The translations under genes were made by a program, and so were the position numbers. From Opitutaceae bacterium (lineage in GTDB: Bacteria; Verrucomicrobiota; Verrucomicrobiia; Opitutales; Opitutaceae): 64,000 bases of DNA. The notes under the pieces were generated by a model, which made no database searches, was not told where the DNA came from, and saw nothing but the letters and a program-made list of their open reading frames with translations. Of the stretch, positions 8,467 to 17,826 are shown piece by piece; positions within the stretch are counted from its first letter, which is position 1, and every line of letters starts with the position of its first letter. The stretch spans positions 17,247 through 81,246 of the forward strand of contig JADJZJ010000029.1 of assembly GCA_016715765.1 (NCBI GenBank). The letters run 5' to 3'.

Positions 8467-9957
8467 ATGAAGCCGATCACGTTTAATAATACGGTGTTAC
8501 GCGACGGGCATCAGTCCCTGGCCGCCACGCGCATGACCACGAAGCAGATGCTGCCGGTGGCCGGTACGCTCGATGGCATGGACTTCGGGGCCCTTGAAAC
8601 CTGGGGAGGCGCCACGATCGATTCGTGCCTGCGGTTCCTCAATGAAAACCCGTTCGACCGGCTCGACCAGCTCAAGGCCGCGGCGCCCCGCACGCCCCAC
8701 ATGATGCTGCTGCGCGGTCAGAACATCGTGCAGTACACCAGTTTCCCCGACGACGTGGTCGAGGCCTTCGTCCGCTGCTCCGCGAAGCACGGGATGGACA
8801 TCTTCCGCATCTTCGACGCGCTCAACGACCCGCGCAACCTGCGCACCGCCATCCGCACGGTGAAGGCACTCGGGAAGCACGCCCAGGGCGTCATCTGCTA
8901 CACCACGAGCCCCGTGCACACGCCGGCCAAGCTGGCAGCGCTCGCCGACGAGCTCGTCGAGATGGAGTGCGATTCGATCTGCATCAAGGACATGGCCGGC
9001 CTGCTCACGCCGCGCATCACTTACGACCTCGTCAAGGCGATCAAGTCCCGCCACTCCTTCCCAGTCATCGTCCACAGCCACGACACCGCCGGCCTCGCGC
9101 TCGCCTCATACCTGGCCGGCATCGACGCCGGCGCCGATGCGGTGGACACGTCCATCGTCCCCTTTGCCAACGGCACGGGCCAGCCCGACACCCTGCGCAT
9201 GCAGGCCGCCATGGCCGGGCATCCCCGCGTACCGAACTACGACACCAGGACGCTGCTGGAACTCCGCAAGTACTTCGAGGGTGTCGCCAAGGAGCTCACC
9301 AAGTTCATGAGCCCGGCCAACGACCGCGTGGACAGCGATGCGCTGAGCTACCAGGTCCCCGGCGGCATGCTCAGCAACTTCCGCACGCAGCTCGTGGAAA
9401 TGAAGATGGAGGCCAAGTTCAACGAGGTCATGGCCGAGGTGCCGGTCGTCCGCGAGGCGCTGGGCTGGATTCCGCTCGTGACGCCCACCTCCCAGATCGT
9501 GGGCACCCAGGCCATGCTCAATGTGAAGTTCGGCCGCTGGAAGAATCTCGCGCAGGCCTCGGTGGACATCGCCCTGGGCAAATACGGCCGTCCGCCCGGT
9601 CCGGTGGATCCCGAGGTGCAGGCGCTGGCCCGCAAGCAGTCCGGCCAGGAGCCGGTCACGGGCCGACCCGCCGACCTGCTCGCGCCCCGCATGCCCAAGT
9701 TGCGCGAGGAACTCGCGGCCAAGGGCCTGCCGGTTACCGACGAGAACGCGGTGCTCTTCGCCATGTTCCCGCGTGAGACCGAGGCGTTCTACAAGCCGAA
9801 ACCCGCGGCCGCGCCCGCCCCGGCCCCGGCCGCGCCGGCCCCGGTGGCCGCGCCAGCGGCACTGCCGTTCGCTCCGGCGATGCCAGGCAAGACGTCGCGC
9901 TATGCCCTGACCATCAACGAGCGCCGCTACGAGGCCACGGTCGAAATCCTGAATTGA
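8467..9957 (+). CDS. Carboxyltransferase subunit (transcarboxylase 5S / OadA / PycB-like)
   Basis: A 496-residue HMGL-like TIM-barrel enzyme that moves a carboxyl group between oxaloacetate/pyruvate and carboxybiotin. It starts MKPITFNNTVLRDGHQSL, the family's metal/active-site strand, and has the CIKDMAGLL and HSHDTAGLAL motifs. The conserved C-terminal region (about 300-440) follows, then an Ala/Pro linker (about 440-475). It lacks the biotinyl domain found in OadA and instead ends RYALTINERRYEATVEILN, which resembles the first strand of the separate biotin carrier at 17392. It opens the propionate cluster, seven bases before mutA. 5S transcarboxylase is the best reading; an OadA alpha-subunit role with the membrane subunits downstream is equally compatible. 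Confidence 0.92.
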   Translation: MKPITFNNTVLRDGHQSLAATRMTTKQMLPVAGTLDGMDFGALETWGGATIDSCLRFLNENPFDRLDQLKAAAPRTPHMMLLRGQNIVQYTSFPDDVVEAFVRCSAKHGMDIFRIFDALNDPRNLRTAIRTVKALGKHAQGVICYTTSPVHTPAKLAALADELVEMECDSICIKDMAGLLTPRITYDLVKAIKSRHSFPVIVHSHDTAGLALASYLAGIDAGADAVDTSIVPFANGTGQPDTLRMQAAMAGHPRVPNYDTRTLLELRKYFEGVAKELTKFMSPANDRVDSDALSYQVPGGMLSNFRTQLVEMKMEAKFNEVMAEVPVVREALGWIPLVTPTSQIVGTQAMLNVKFGRWKNLAQASVDIALGKYGRPPGPVDPEVQALARKQSGQEPVTGRPADLLAPRMPKLREELAAKGLPVTDENAVLFAMFPRETEAFYKPKPAAAPAPAPAAPAPVAAPAALPFAPAMPGKTSRYALTINERRYEATVEILN

Positions 9958-9964
9958 GCCGGCA

Positions 9965-11896
9965 ATGAGCACTGTGAACGTCCCCAAACTTTTCGCCGAA
10001 TTTCCGGCGGCCACTCCGGCCGACTGGCGCAAGGCCGCGGAGGAAGCTCTCGCGGGTGCGCCCTTTGAAAAGAAACTCATCACCCGGACGCCTGAGGGCA
10101 TTGATCTCCAGCCCATCTACACGGCTGAGGACACCGCCCGGCTGCCTGAAATGTGGCCCGGCCTGCCCCCGTTTGCCCGGGGCACCGATCCGCTGGGTCA
10201 GCGCACGGAAGGCTGGTACCTTTGCCAGGAGCCGGACACGGCCAGCGCGGCCGCCTTCAACCAGGCGCTGCTGCATGACCTGCAGCGCGGCCAGAATGCC
10301 GTGAGCCTGCCGCTGCATCCCGCGGTGCGGCTCGGCACCCAGGCAACCGGCCGGGGCCTGCACCTTGCCACCATGGAAGACGTGGAACAGGTCCTGCATG
10401 GCGTGGACCTGGCAGCGGTGCCGCTGTTCACGCAGGCCGGCATCGCCGCGCAGCTGGTCACGTCCCTCCTCACGGGCTGGCTGGACCGCCAGGGCCGGCC
10501 GGCGTCCGACCTGCACGGCGCGGTGCTGTCCGATCCCCTCGGAGAACTGGTGGCCGGCGGGGCGCTGCCGGTGGGATTGCCCCAGATTTATGACGGCATG
10601 GTGCGTCACCTCCGCGATGTGCGGCAGGCCGGTCTCGACCTGCGCACGGTCGGGATCAATGCCGCGCTCTGGGCCGAGGGCGGGGCGAATGCCGTGCAGG
10701 AACTGGCCTTCGGTCTGGCGACCGGCGTCGAGTATCTGCGCGAGTTGCACCGGCGCGGACTCAGCCTCAACGAAGCCGCGCCGCGTTTCCTCTTCACCCA
10801 TGCGCTCGGCTCGAACCTTTTCATGGAGATCGCCAAGCTTCGGGCGGCGCGCCTGCTCTGGGCGCGGGCGGTCGGTGCCGCCGGCGGCGACGCCGCGGCG
10901 CAACGGCTGGTCTGCCATGGCCGCACCTCGCGCTGGAACAAGACCGTGCTCGATCCGCACGTGAACCTCCTGCGCACGACGACCGAGGCCTTCGCCGGCA
11001 TCGTCGGCGGCTGCGCCGGCCTGCAGGTCGGCGCCTTCGACGAATGCATCCGGCCCGCCGACGATTTTTCCCGCCGGCTGGCGCGCAACCTGCAGATCAT
11101 CCTCGCCGAGGAATGCCAGCTCGGCCGCGTGGTGGATCCCGCCGGCGGTTCCTGGTACGTGGAAACCCTCACGCAACAGCTCGCCGCCAAGGCCTGGACC
11201 CTTTTCCAGGACGTGGAAGCGCGCGGCGGCATGGCCGCCGCCCTGCTCAAGGGCCACCCGCAGGCGCTGGTCGAGAAGACCGCCGCCGAGCGCCTTTCCG
11301 CCGCGGAACTGCGCCGCGACGGCATCATCGGCACCAACCTCCATCCGAACCTGCGCGAGAAGCTGCCCGTGGTCGAAACCGTACCACCCACTTCGGCCGT
11401 GCCGGGCGCCGCCGTCACGGTGCAGCCGCTCACGCCCCGCCGCCGCGCCGAGCCGTTCGAGGCCCTGCGCCGCCGCACCGAGGCGCACCTTGCGCGCACG
11501 GGTGCCCGGCCCAAGGTCTTCCTCGCCACCTTCGGCCCGCGCAAGCAGCACGCGCCCCGCGCCGAATTCTCGGCCGGCTTTTTCGCCGCCGGCGGTTTCG
11601 AGACCGTCTCCGCCAAGAGCAGCGAAACGGCCGCGTCGGCCGCGTCGGCGGCCCTCGCCTCCGGCGCGCCGGTCGTCGTGCTCTGCTCGACCGACGACAC
11701 CTATCCGGTCCTCGTGCCGCCCTGCGCACAGGCCCTCAAGGCGGCGGCCAATCCGCCGCTCGTCGTGCTGGCCGGCCTGCCCGCCACGCCCGAGTTGCAG
11801 GCGCAGTTCAAGTCCGCCGGCGTGGATGAGTTCATCCACGTGCGCGCCAACTGCCCGAAGCTGCTCGACGGCTTCCTGACCCGCCTCGGCCTCTGA
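9965..11896 (+). CDS. mutA: Methylmalonyl-CoA mutase, small (beta) subunit
   Basis: A 643-residue non-catalytic partner of the mutase that interconverts succinyl-CoA and (R)-methylmalonyl-CoA. The TIM-barrel half is conserved (FLFTHALGSNLFMEIAKLRA; CQLGRVVDPAGGSWYVETL). The C-terminal domain has the flavodoxin-like fold pattern but lacks the cobalamin-binding DxHxxG: the matching place reads FLATFGPRKQHAPRAE. This loss is normal for the small subunit. It sits 7 bases after the 5S gene and 14 before mutB, so the heterodimer is made from one transcript. Confidence 0.95.
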   Translation: MSTVNVPKLFAEFPAATPADWRKAAEEALAGAPFEKKLITRTPEGIDLQPIYTAEDTARLPEMWPGLPPFARGTDPLGQRTEGWYLCQEPDTASAAAFNQALLHDLQRGQNAVSLPLHPAVRLGTQATGRGLHLATMEDVEQVLHGVDLAAVPLFTQAGIAAQLVTSLLTGWLDRQGRPASDLHGAVLSDPLGELVAGGALPVGLPQIYDGMVRHLRDVRQAGLDLRTVGINAALWAEGGANAVQELAFGLATGVEYLRELHRRGLSLNEAAPRFLFTHALGSNLFMEIAKLRAARLLWARAVGAAGGDAAAQRLVCHGRTSRWNKTVLDPHVNLLRTTTEAFAGIVGGCAGLQVGAFDECIRPADDFSRRLARNLQIILAEECQLGRVVDPAGGSWYVETLTQQLAAKAWTLFQDVEARGGMAAALLKGHPQALVEKTAAERLSAAELRRDGIIGTNLHPNLREKLPVVETVPPTSAVPGAAVTVQPLTPRRRAEPFEALRRRTEAHLARTGARPKVFLATFGPRKQHAPRAEFSAGFFAAGGFETVSAKSSETAASAASAALASGAPVVVLCSTDDTYPVLVPPCAQALKAAANPPLVVLAGLPATPELQAQFKSAGVDEFIHVRANCPKLLDGFLTRLGL

Positions 11897-11910
11897 CCGC
11901 ATCCTCCGCC

Positions 11911-14112
11911 ATGAACTTTCCCGATTACACCACCCTAGAACTCAATCCCACGCCCGCGGACGACACCCCGGTGGTCGCCGGTCCGACGGTCACCGACTGG
12001 GAGGCTGCCGTCCATGCGACCGCCCCCGCGCCGGCGGCGCTCGCCGACTGGCAGACCATCGAGCAGATTCCGGTCAAGCCGGTCTACGGCCCCGCGGACC
12101 TGCGCGGCGTCGAGCACCTCGGCTACACCGCCGGCATCGCGCCCTTCCTGCGCGGCCCGTACGCCTCCATGTACGTGCTCAAGCCGTGGACCATCCGCCA
12201 GTACGCGGGCTTCTCCACCGCCACCGAGTCGAACGCCTTCTACAAGCGCAACCTCGCCGCCGGCCAGATGGGCCTGTCCGTGGCCTTCGACCTCGCGACC
12301 CACCGCGGCTACGACAGCGACCATCCGCGCGTCGTCGGTGACGTCGGCAAGGCCGGCGTCGCCGTGGACAGCGTCCTCGACATGCAGGCGCTCTTCGCCG
12401 GCATCCCGCTCGACCGCATCAGCGTCTCCATGACGATGAACGGCGCGGTGCTGCCGGTGCTGGCGTTCTACATCGTCGCGGCGATGGAGCAGGGCGTGAA
12501 GCCCGAGCAGCTCGCCGGCACGATCCAGAACGACATCCTCAAGGAGTACATGGTGCGGAACACCTACATCTATCCGCCCATCCCCTCGATGAAGATCATC
12601 GCGGACATCTTCGAGTACACGTCGCAGAAGATGCCGAAATTCAACTCCATCTCCATCTCCGGCTACCACATGCAGGAGGCCGGCGCCACGGCCGACCTCG
12701 AACTCGCGTACACGCTCGCCGACGGCCTCGAATACCTGCGCACCGGCATCAAGGCCGGCATCGACATTGACGCCTTTGCGCCGCGCCTCTCGTTCTTCTG
12801 GGCGCAGGGCAAGAACCTCTTCATGGAGGTCGCCAAGATGCGCGCCGGCCGCCTGCTCTGGGCCAGGCTCGTGAAGCAGTTCAATCCCAAGAACCCGAAG
12901 TCCATGGCGCTGCGCACGCATTCGCAGACGTCGGGCTGGTCGCTCACCGAGCAGGACCCGTTCAACAACGTCGCGCGCACCTGCGTCGAGGCCATGGCCG
13001 CCACGCTCGGGCACACGCAGAGCCTGCACACCAACTCCCTCGACGAGGCCATCGCGCTGCCGACCGATTTCTCGGCCCGCATCGCGCGCAACACCCAGCT
13101 GTTCCTGCAGGCCGAGTCGGGCATTTGCAGCGTCGTCGATCCCTGGGGCGGCAGCTACTACGTCGAGCGCCTCACGCACGAGCTCGTGCACAAGGCCTGG
13201 GCGCACATCGAGGAGGTCGAGAAGCTCGGCGGCATGGCCAAGGCCATCGAGACCGGCCTGCCCAAGCTCCGCATCGAGGAGGCCGCCGCCCGCCGGCAGG
13301 CCATGATCGATTCCGGGCAGGAGACCATCGTCGGCGTCAACAAGCACCGCCTCGAACAGGAGGACCCGATGGAGATCCTGGAGGTGGACAACTCCGCGGT
13401 CCGCGAATCGCAGATCAAACAGCTCAAGGAACTCAAGGCCGCCCGCGACAGCGCCGCCGTGGCGCGCTGCCTCGCCGCGCTCACCGCTGCCGCCAAATCG
13501 GGCGAGGGCAACCTGCTCGCGCTCAGCATCGAGGCGGCCAGGGCCCGCGCCACGCTGGGTGAAATTTCCGACGCACTGGAGGTTGTCTATGGCCGCTACA
13601 AGGCCCAGATACGTACCGTGTCCGGCATCTACAACCGCGCCTATTCCGGCGGCCATTCCGAAGTGTCCCGCGTCCGCGAGATGGCGGATGCCTTCGCCGC
13701 CCGCGAGGGCCGGCGTCCGCGCATCCTCATCGCCAAGCTCGGCCAGGACGGCCACGACCGCGGTGCCAAGGTGGTCGCCACCGCCATGGCCGACATGGGC
13801 TTCGACGTGGACATCGGGCCGCTGTTCCAGACCCCGGAGGAAGCCGCGCGCGATGCGGTGGAAAACGACGTCCACATCGTCGCGATGAGTTCGCTGGCCG
13901 GCGGACACAAGACGTTGCTCCCGCAACTCGTGGGCGAGCTCAGGAAGCACGGCCGGGAGGACATCCTGGTCGTCGCCGGCGGGGTGATCCCCGCCCAGGA
14001 CTACACCTTCCTTTACGATCATGGCGCCGCGGCGGTCTTTGGCCCCGGCACCCCGGTACCGCGGTCCGCCGCCCTGCTGCTGGAAAAACTCGGTGCGGGC
14101 GGGGTTGACTGA
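11911..14112 (+). CDS. mutB: Methylmalonyl-CoA mutase, large (alpha) catalytic subunit
   Basis: A 733-residue adenosylcobalamin-dependent mutase. The N-terminal barrel carries the substrate-binding blocks TIRQYAGFSTATESNAFYKR and VAFDLATHRGYDSDHPRV. The B12 domain holds GQDGHDRGAKVVA, with His about 615 as the lower axial cobalt ligand, and GGVIP near the end. Length and motifs are those of a complete active subunit. It forms the heterodimer with MutA and is followed by its G-protein chaperone MeaB and by the epimerase that makes the (S)-isomer, so the cluster covers the route from succinyl-CoA towards propionyl-CoA. Confidence 0.97.
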   Translation: MNFPDYTTLELNPTPADDTPVVAGPTVTDWEAAVHATAPAPAALADWQTIEQIPVKPVYGPADLRGVEHLGYTAGIAPFLRGPYASMYVLKPWTIRQYAGFSTATESNAFYKRNLAAGQMGLSVAFDLATHRGYDSDHPRVVGDVGKAGVAVDSVLDMQALFAGIPLDRISVSMTMNGAVLPVLAFYIVAAMEQGVKPEQLAGTIQNDILKEYMVRNTYIYPPIPSMKIIADIFEYTSQKMPKFNSISISGYHMQEAGATADLELAYTLADGLEYLRTGIKAGIDIDAFAPRLSFFWAQGKNLFMEVAKMRAGRLLWARLVKQFNPKNPKSMALRTHSQTSGWSLTEQDPFNNVARTCVEAMAATLGHTQSLHTNSLDEAIALPTDFSARIARNTQLFLQAESGICSVVDPWGGSYYVERLTHELVHKAWAHIEEVEKLGGMAKAIETGLPKLRIEEAAARRQAMIDSGQETIVGVNKHRLEQEDPMEILEVDNSAVRESQIKQLKELKAARDSAAVARCLAALTAAAKSGEGNLLALSIEAARARATLGEISDALEVVYGRYKAQIRTVSGIYNRAYSGGHSEVSRVREMADAFAAREGRRPRILIAKLGQDGHDRGAKVVATAMADMGFDVDIGPLFQTPEEAARDAVENDVHIVAMSSLAGGHKTLLPQLVGELRKHGREDILVVAGGVIPAQDYTFLYDHGAAAVFGPGTPVPRSAALLLEKLGAGGVD

Positions 14113-14173
14113 GGACGGCACCTTCCCGGACAGTGATGTCCGTCGCGCCAGGCCCCGGCGCGACGCCACACCC

Positions 14174-15277
14174 GTGAACTCCGCAGCCTCACGACCCGAT
14201 TGGGTGCCGGCGAATGCCGGTCAGGAATTCACGACCCATGTCGTGCCGGGCAAAGCCGCGCCCGCGCCCCATCGCCGGCCGGTCAAGCGGCGGAGTGCCG
14301 ACAAGGCCGAGGCCCTGGCCGCCGCCATCCGCGGTGGCGACCGTGGTGCTCTGGCGCGCGGCATCACGCTCATCGAAAGCCGCGCTGCGACGCACCGCGC
14401 CGCCGCCGACGAACTCCTGCACCTGCTCACCCCCCAGTCCGGCGGAGCCATGCGCGTGGGCGTGACCGGCGCCCCGGGCGCGGGCAAGAGCACCTTCATC
14501 GATGCGCTCGGCGTGCAGCTCTGCGACGCCGGCCGGCGCGTGGCCGTGCTGTCCGTGGACCCGAGCAGCCCGGTGACGCACGGGAGCATCCTGGGTGACA
14601 AGACCCGCATGGAAAACCTGTCCCGCCGGCCGCAGGCGTTCATCCGCCCCTCGCCGAGCGGCGGCGAACTCGGCGGCGTGGCGCGACGCACCCGCGAGAC
14701 GATCGTGCTCTGCGAGGCTGCCGGCTTCGATGTCGTGCTGGTCGAGACCGTGGGCGTGGGCCAGAGCGAGGTGCTCGTCCGCGGCATGGTGGACTGTTTC
14801 CTCGTGCTGCTGCTGGCCGGGGCGGGGGACGAATTGCAGGGCATCAAGAAGGGCATCCTCGAACTCGCCGACCTTCTGGCCGTCAACAAGGCCGACGGCG
14901 ACAATCGCGCGCGCGCGGAAGCCGCGCAGCGGGAGTTTGGCCGGGCGTTGCATTACCTCGCTCCGCCCGCCGGGGCCTGGCAGCCGCAGGTGCTGGCGTG
15001 TTCGTCCGTGACCGGCGAGGGCATTGCCGGGGTTTGGACGACCGTGGAAAAGTTTTTCGCACTGAGCCGGGAAAGCGGGGAGTTTGCCGTCCGGCGGCAG
15101 GCGCAGGCGCTCGCCTGGCTGGATGCGCTCGTCACCGAGGGCCTCCGCGAGACCTACACCCGGCGGAGCGGACTGGCCCCGCTCGCCGCGGAAATCGAGG
15201 CCCAGGTCCGCACCGGGCTGCTGCCCGCTCCCGAGGGTGCGCGCCGGCTGCTCGCGGCCGCCGGTTTTGCCCCATGA
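14174..15277 (+). CDS. meaB: Methylmalonyl-CoA mutase-associated GTPase MeaB
   Basis: A G3E-family GTPase that guards and reloads cobalamin on methylmalonyl-CoA mutase. The P-loop is VTGAPGAGKSTFID, switch regions include SVDPSSPVTHGSILGDKTRM and VETVGVGQSE, and the base-recognition motif is NKAD. The C-terminal helices for dimerisation are present. The frame is open from 14021, inside mutB, but the first ~50 residues have no family character, so I take the GTG at 14174 (368 residues); a GTG at 14204 is also possible. Older databases call this family ArgK/LAO kinase; next to mutAB, MeaB is the right function. Confidence 0.92.
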   Translation: MNSAASRPDWVPANAGQEFTTHVVPGKAAPAPHRRPVKRRSADKAEALAAAIRGGDRGALARGITLIESRAATHRAAADELLHLLTPQSGGAMRVGVTGAPGAGKSTFIDALGVQLCDAGRRVAVLSVDPSSPVTHGSILGDKTRMENLSRRPQAFIRPSPSGGELGGVARRTRETIVLCEAAGFDVVLVETVGVGQSEVLVRGMVDCFLVLLLAGAGDELQGIKKGILELADLLAVNKADGDNRARAEAAQREFGRALHYLAPPAGAWQPQVLACSSVTGEGIAGVWTTVEKFFALSRESGEFAVRRQAQALAWLDALVTEGLRETYTRRSGLAPLAAEIEAQVRTGLLPAPEGARRLLAAAGFAP

Positions 15278-15374
15278 ATATTTTACCCTGCATGCGCACT
15301 GCTGGCCAAGATTCGCGCAGTCACGGCTGCACGGCATTGGCTAGAATGCGACCGTCCCGAAATCCCTTTTTACC

Positions 15375-15797
15375 ATGATCCAATCCATCGACCATCTGGG
15401 CATCGCCGTTCGCTCCCTTGACGAGGCGGTGCCGCTGTACGAAAAGGCGCTGGGGCTGACCTGCCTCGGCCGTGAGGAAGTCGCCTCGCAGAAGGTGCGG
15501 ACGGCCTTCTTCGACGTCGGCGGGGTGCATCTGGAACTCCTTGAGCCCACGTCGCCGGACGGGCCCATCGCCAAGTTTCTCGCCGACAAGGGCGAGGGCA
15601 TCCACCACATCGCTTTCCGCACCGACGACATCGGCGCGCAGCTCAAGCAGGCGGCCGGAGCCGGCGTGCGCCTCATCCACGAACAGCCCTTTGAGGGCGC
15701 GGCCGGGAAAATGGTCGCCTTCCTGCACCCGAAGTCCACGCGGGGAGTCCTCACCGAACTGTGCGCGCTGAAGCCCGGCGCGCCCGCCGCCCACTGA
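15375..15797 (+). CDS. mce: Methylmalonyl-CoA epimerase
   Basis: A 140-residue glyoxalase/VOC-fold protein that interconverts the (R)- and (S)-methylmalonyl-CoA epimers. The metal ligands typical of the family are visible: His in MIQSIDHLGIAVRSL, His in GIHHIAFRTDDI, and Glu near the end in GVLTELCAL. It lies between meaB and the 12S carboxyltransferase, where it would supply (S)-methylmalonyl-CoA to the latter. About 100 bases separate it from meaB and 18 from the next gene. Confidence 0.96.
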   Translation: MIQSIDHLGIAVRSLDEAVPLYEKALGLTCLGREEVASQKVRTAFFDVGGVHLELLEPTSPDGPIAKFLADKGEGIHHIAFRTDDIGAQLKQAAGAGVRLIHEQPFEGAAGKMVAFLHPKSTRGVLTELCALKPGAPAAH

Positions 15798-15801
15798 TTT
15801 T

Positions 15802-15806
15802 GGAGG
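15802..15806 (+). promoter_or_regulatory. Strong Shine-Dalgarno site before the 12S gene
   Basis: GGAGG sits nine bases before the ATG at 15816, within TTTTGGAGGAACATCACC. It is the clearest ribosome binding site in the cluster and fixes the start of the 12S subunit. Confidence 0.8.
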
Positions 15807-15815
15807 AACATCACC

Positions 15816-17369
15816 ATGAGCATCGCTCCCGCCTTCCTGACGCAACTCGCTGAAAAGCGCCGCATCGCCCTCGCCGCCGGCGGCGAGGACAAACTCGCCG
15901 CCCGCCGGGCCAAGGGCCAGATGGGCGCCCGTGAGCGCCTCGTGACGCTCTTCGACCCCCATACCTTCATGGAATGGGGCATGCACGCGGATCACGACTG
16001 CCACGACTTCGGGCTGGAGGACAAGTCCTTCCCGGGCGACGGCGTCGTCACCGGCGTCGGCTATGTCTCCGGCCGGCCGGTCGCGGCCTTCAGCCAGGAC
16101 TTCACCGTCTGCGGCGGCTCGCTGGGCCGCATCCACTCCAAGAAGATCTGCGACCTCATGGACTACGCCATGAAGGTCGGCATGCCCATCCTCGGCATCA
16201 ACGATTCCGGCGGCGCGCGCATCCAGGAAGGCGACGACTCCCTTTCCGGCTACGGCCAGGTCTTCTTCCGCAACGTGCAGGCCTCGGGCCTCGTGCCGCA
16301 GATCTCCATCATCGCCGGCCCCTGCGCGGGCGGCGCGGCCTACAGCCCGGCGCTCACCGACTTCGTCATCATGACGAAGACCAACGCCAACATGTTCATC
16401 TGCGGCCCCGATGTCATCAAGGCCGCCACCGGCCAGACCGTGACGATGGACGAGGTGGGCAGCGCGACCGTGCATGCCTCGGTGAATGGCAACATCCACT
16501 TCGTGGCCGACAACGATGCGCACGCCCTCCAGCTCGCGCGCAGGCTCCTCTCGTTCCTGCCCAACAACAACGCCGGCGACCCGTTGCACAAGGCCGTTTC
16601 CCAGCTCGATCTCTCGCCCGACCCGGTGCTCAACGACCTCGTGCCCTCCGATCCGAAGGCGGCGGTGGACATCCTGAAGGTCATCGCCCGGCTGGTGGAC
16701 GAGGGCGATTTCTTCGAGGTGCAGCGCGACTGGGCCAAGAACATCGTCATCGGCTTCGGCCGCATCCAGGGCATCGTCTGCGGCATCGTGGCCAACCAGT
16801 CCGCGGTGAAGGCCGGCACCCTGGACATTGATTCCTCCGACAAGGCCGCGCGGTTCATCCGCACCTGCAACGTCTACAGCATTCCGCTGGTGACGCTGGT
16901 GGACATCCCGGGCTTCATGCCCGGCCTGCAGCAGGAGCGCGGCGGCATCATCCGCCACGGCGCGAAGATGCTCTTCGCCTACGCCGCGGCCACCGTGCCG
17001 AAGCTCACGGTCATCCTGCGCAAGGCCTACGGCGGCGCCTACCTTGCAATGTGCAGCGCCGACATGGGGGCCGACGCCGTCTACGCCTGGCCCACCGCCG
17101 AGATCGCCGTCATGGGCGCCGAGGGTGCGGTGAAGGTGCTCTACAAGCGCGAAATCGCCGCGGCCAAGGATCCGAAGGCCAAGGAGGCCGAGCTCGCCGC
17201 CGAGTACCGGGCGAAGTTTTCCTCGCCCTTCCAGGCCGCGCGCAAGGGCATGATCACCGACGTGATCGAGCCGGCGCAAACCCGGGCGACGCTCGCCATG
17301 GCGCTCCGCAACACGCTGTCCAAGCGCGAGACGCGCCCGCCCAAGAAGCACGGCAACATGCCGCTCTGA
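15816..17369 (+). CDS. mmdA: Methylmalonyl-CoA carboxyltransferase / decarboxylase alpha subunit (12S, MmdA)
   Basis: A 517-residue crotonase-fold carboxyltransferase that takes the carboxyl group from (S)-methylmalonyl-CoA, giving propionyl-CoA, and puts it on the biotin carrier. The two CoA/biotin half-sites show as GINDSGGARIQEG with GPCAGGAAYSPALTDF, and VDIPGFMPGLQQERGGIIRHG with LRKAYGGAYLAMCS. Length is typical. It could act as transcarboxylase 12S with the 5S subunit, as the alpha subunit of a Na+-pumping methylmalonyl-CoA decarboxylase with the downstream membrane subunits, or in reverse as propionyl-CoA carboxylase beta. No biotin carboxylase gene is in the window, which argues against the last. 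Confidence 0.95.
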   Translation: MSIAPAFLTQLAEKRRIALAAGGEDKLAARRAKGQMGARERLVTLFDPHTFMEWGMHADHDCHDFGLEDKSFPGDGVVTGVGYVSGRPVAAFSQDFTVCGGSLGRIHSKKICDLMDYAMKVGMPILGINDSGGARIQEGDDSLSGYGQVFFRNVQASGLVPQISIIAGPCAGGAAYSPALTDFVIMTKTNANMFICGPDVIKAATGQTVTMDEVGSATVHASVNGNIHFVADNDAHALQLARRLLSFLPNNNAGDPLHKAVSQLDLSPDPVLNDLVPSDPKAAVDILKVIARLVDEGDFFEVQRDWAKNIVIGFGRIQGIVCGIVANQSAVKAGTLDIDSSDKAARFIRTCNVYSIPLVTLVDIPGFMPGLQQERGGIIRHGAKMLFAYAAATVPKLTVILRKAYGGAYLAMCSADMGADAVYAWPTAEIAVMGAEGAVKVLYKREIAAAKDPKAKEAELAAEYRAKFSSPFQAARKGMITDVIEPAQTRATLAMALRNTLSKRETRPPKKHGNMPL

Positions 17370-17391
17370 AAAACTTCACTCACCTCTACTC

Positions 17392-17787
17392 ATGAAAAAG
17401 CTTCGCATAACCGTTGATGGTAAAACCTTCGATGTGACCGTCGAGATGCTCGACGCTCCGGCCGCCGCCACCGCGGCGGCCCCTGTGTCCGTGGCCTCGG
17501 TGGCCCCGGCCGCAGTGAGCGCCCCGGTGGCTCCGGCCCCGGCCCGGCCGGCCGCGCCGGCGGCTGCGGCAACGGCGGGAGCCGTCCCGAGCCCGCTCGC
17601 GGGCAAGGTCGTCTCCATTGACGTCAAAATCGGCCAATCCGTGGCCGAGGGGACGCAGTTGCTGACCCTCGAGGCCATGAAGATGAACACCTTTGTCTAT
17701 GCGCCCAAGGCCGGTACCGTGGCCGCGGTGCATGTAAACCCGGGTGATGCGGTCGAGGAAGGGGCCGCGCTGCTCACGCTCAGCTGA
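17392..17787 (+). CDS. Biotin carrier protein (transcarboxylase 1.3S / decarboxylase gamma-type biotinyl subunit)
   Basis: A 131-residue carrier. Residues 1-20 (MKKLRITVDGKTFDVTVEML) form the docking strand that in transcarboxylase 1.3S contacts the enzyme subunits. A flexible Ala/Pro/Val linker runs from about 22 to 65, followed by a biotinyl domain with EAMKM, where Lys97 is the biotinylation site. It is the only biotinyl domain in the cluster, so both carboxyltransferases and the membrane pump would have to share it. It lies 22 bases after the 12S gene. The biotin ligase that would load it is four genes downstream. Confidence 0.95.
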   Translation: MKKLRITVDGKTFDVTVEMLDAPAAATAAAPVSVASVAPAAVSAPVAPAPARPAAPAAAATAGAVPSPLAGKVVSIDVKIGQSVAEGTQLLTLEAMKMNTFVYAPKAGTVAAVHVNPGDAVEEGAALLTLS

Positions 17788-17826
17788 GGCTCCGGCCCCG
17801 GCACGTGCCCAGTCGCTCCCATCGCG

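Noticed and set aside
9914..11902. 662-codon minus-strand frame
   Set aside because: It mirrors mutA, which has clear family motifs; high GC makes long antisense frames common.
11935..14169. 744-codon minus-strand frame
   Set aside because: Antisense of mutB; the sense strand carries the B12-binding motif.
14021..14173. Longer start for meaB inside mutB
   Set aside because: The extra ~50 residues look like a shadow of mutB and are not typical of MeaB.
15321..17351. 676-codon minus-strand frame
   Set aside because: Antisense of the epimerase and 12S genes, with repeated His/Arg/Asp composition typical of shadows.
15816..17787. Propionyl-CoA carboxylase instead of decarboxylase/transcarboxylase
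   Set aside because: No biotin carboxylase gene is present, while 5S, OadG-like and OadB-like genes are; carboxylase use remains possible only with a distant accC.
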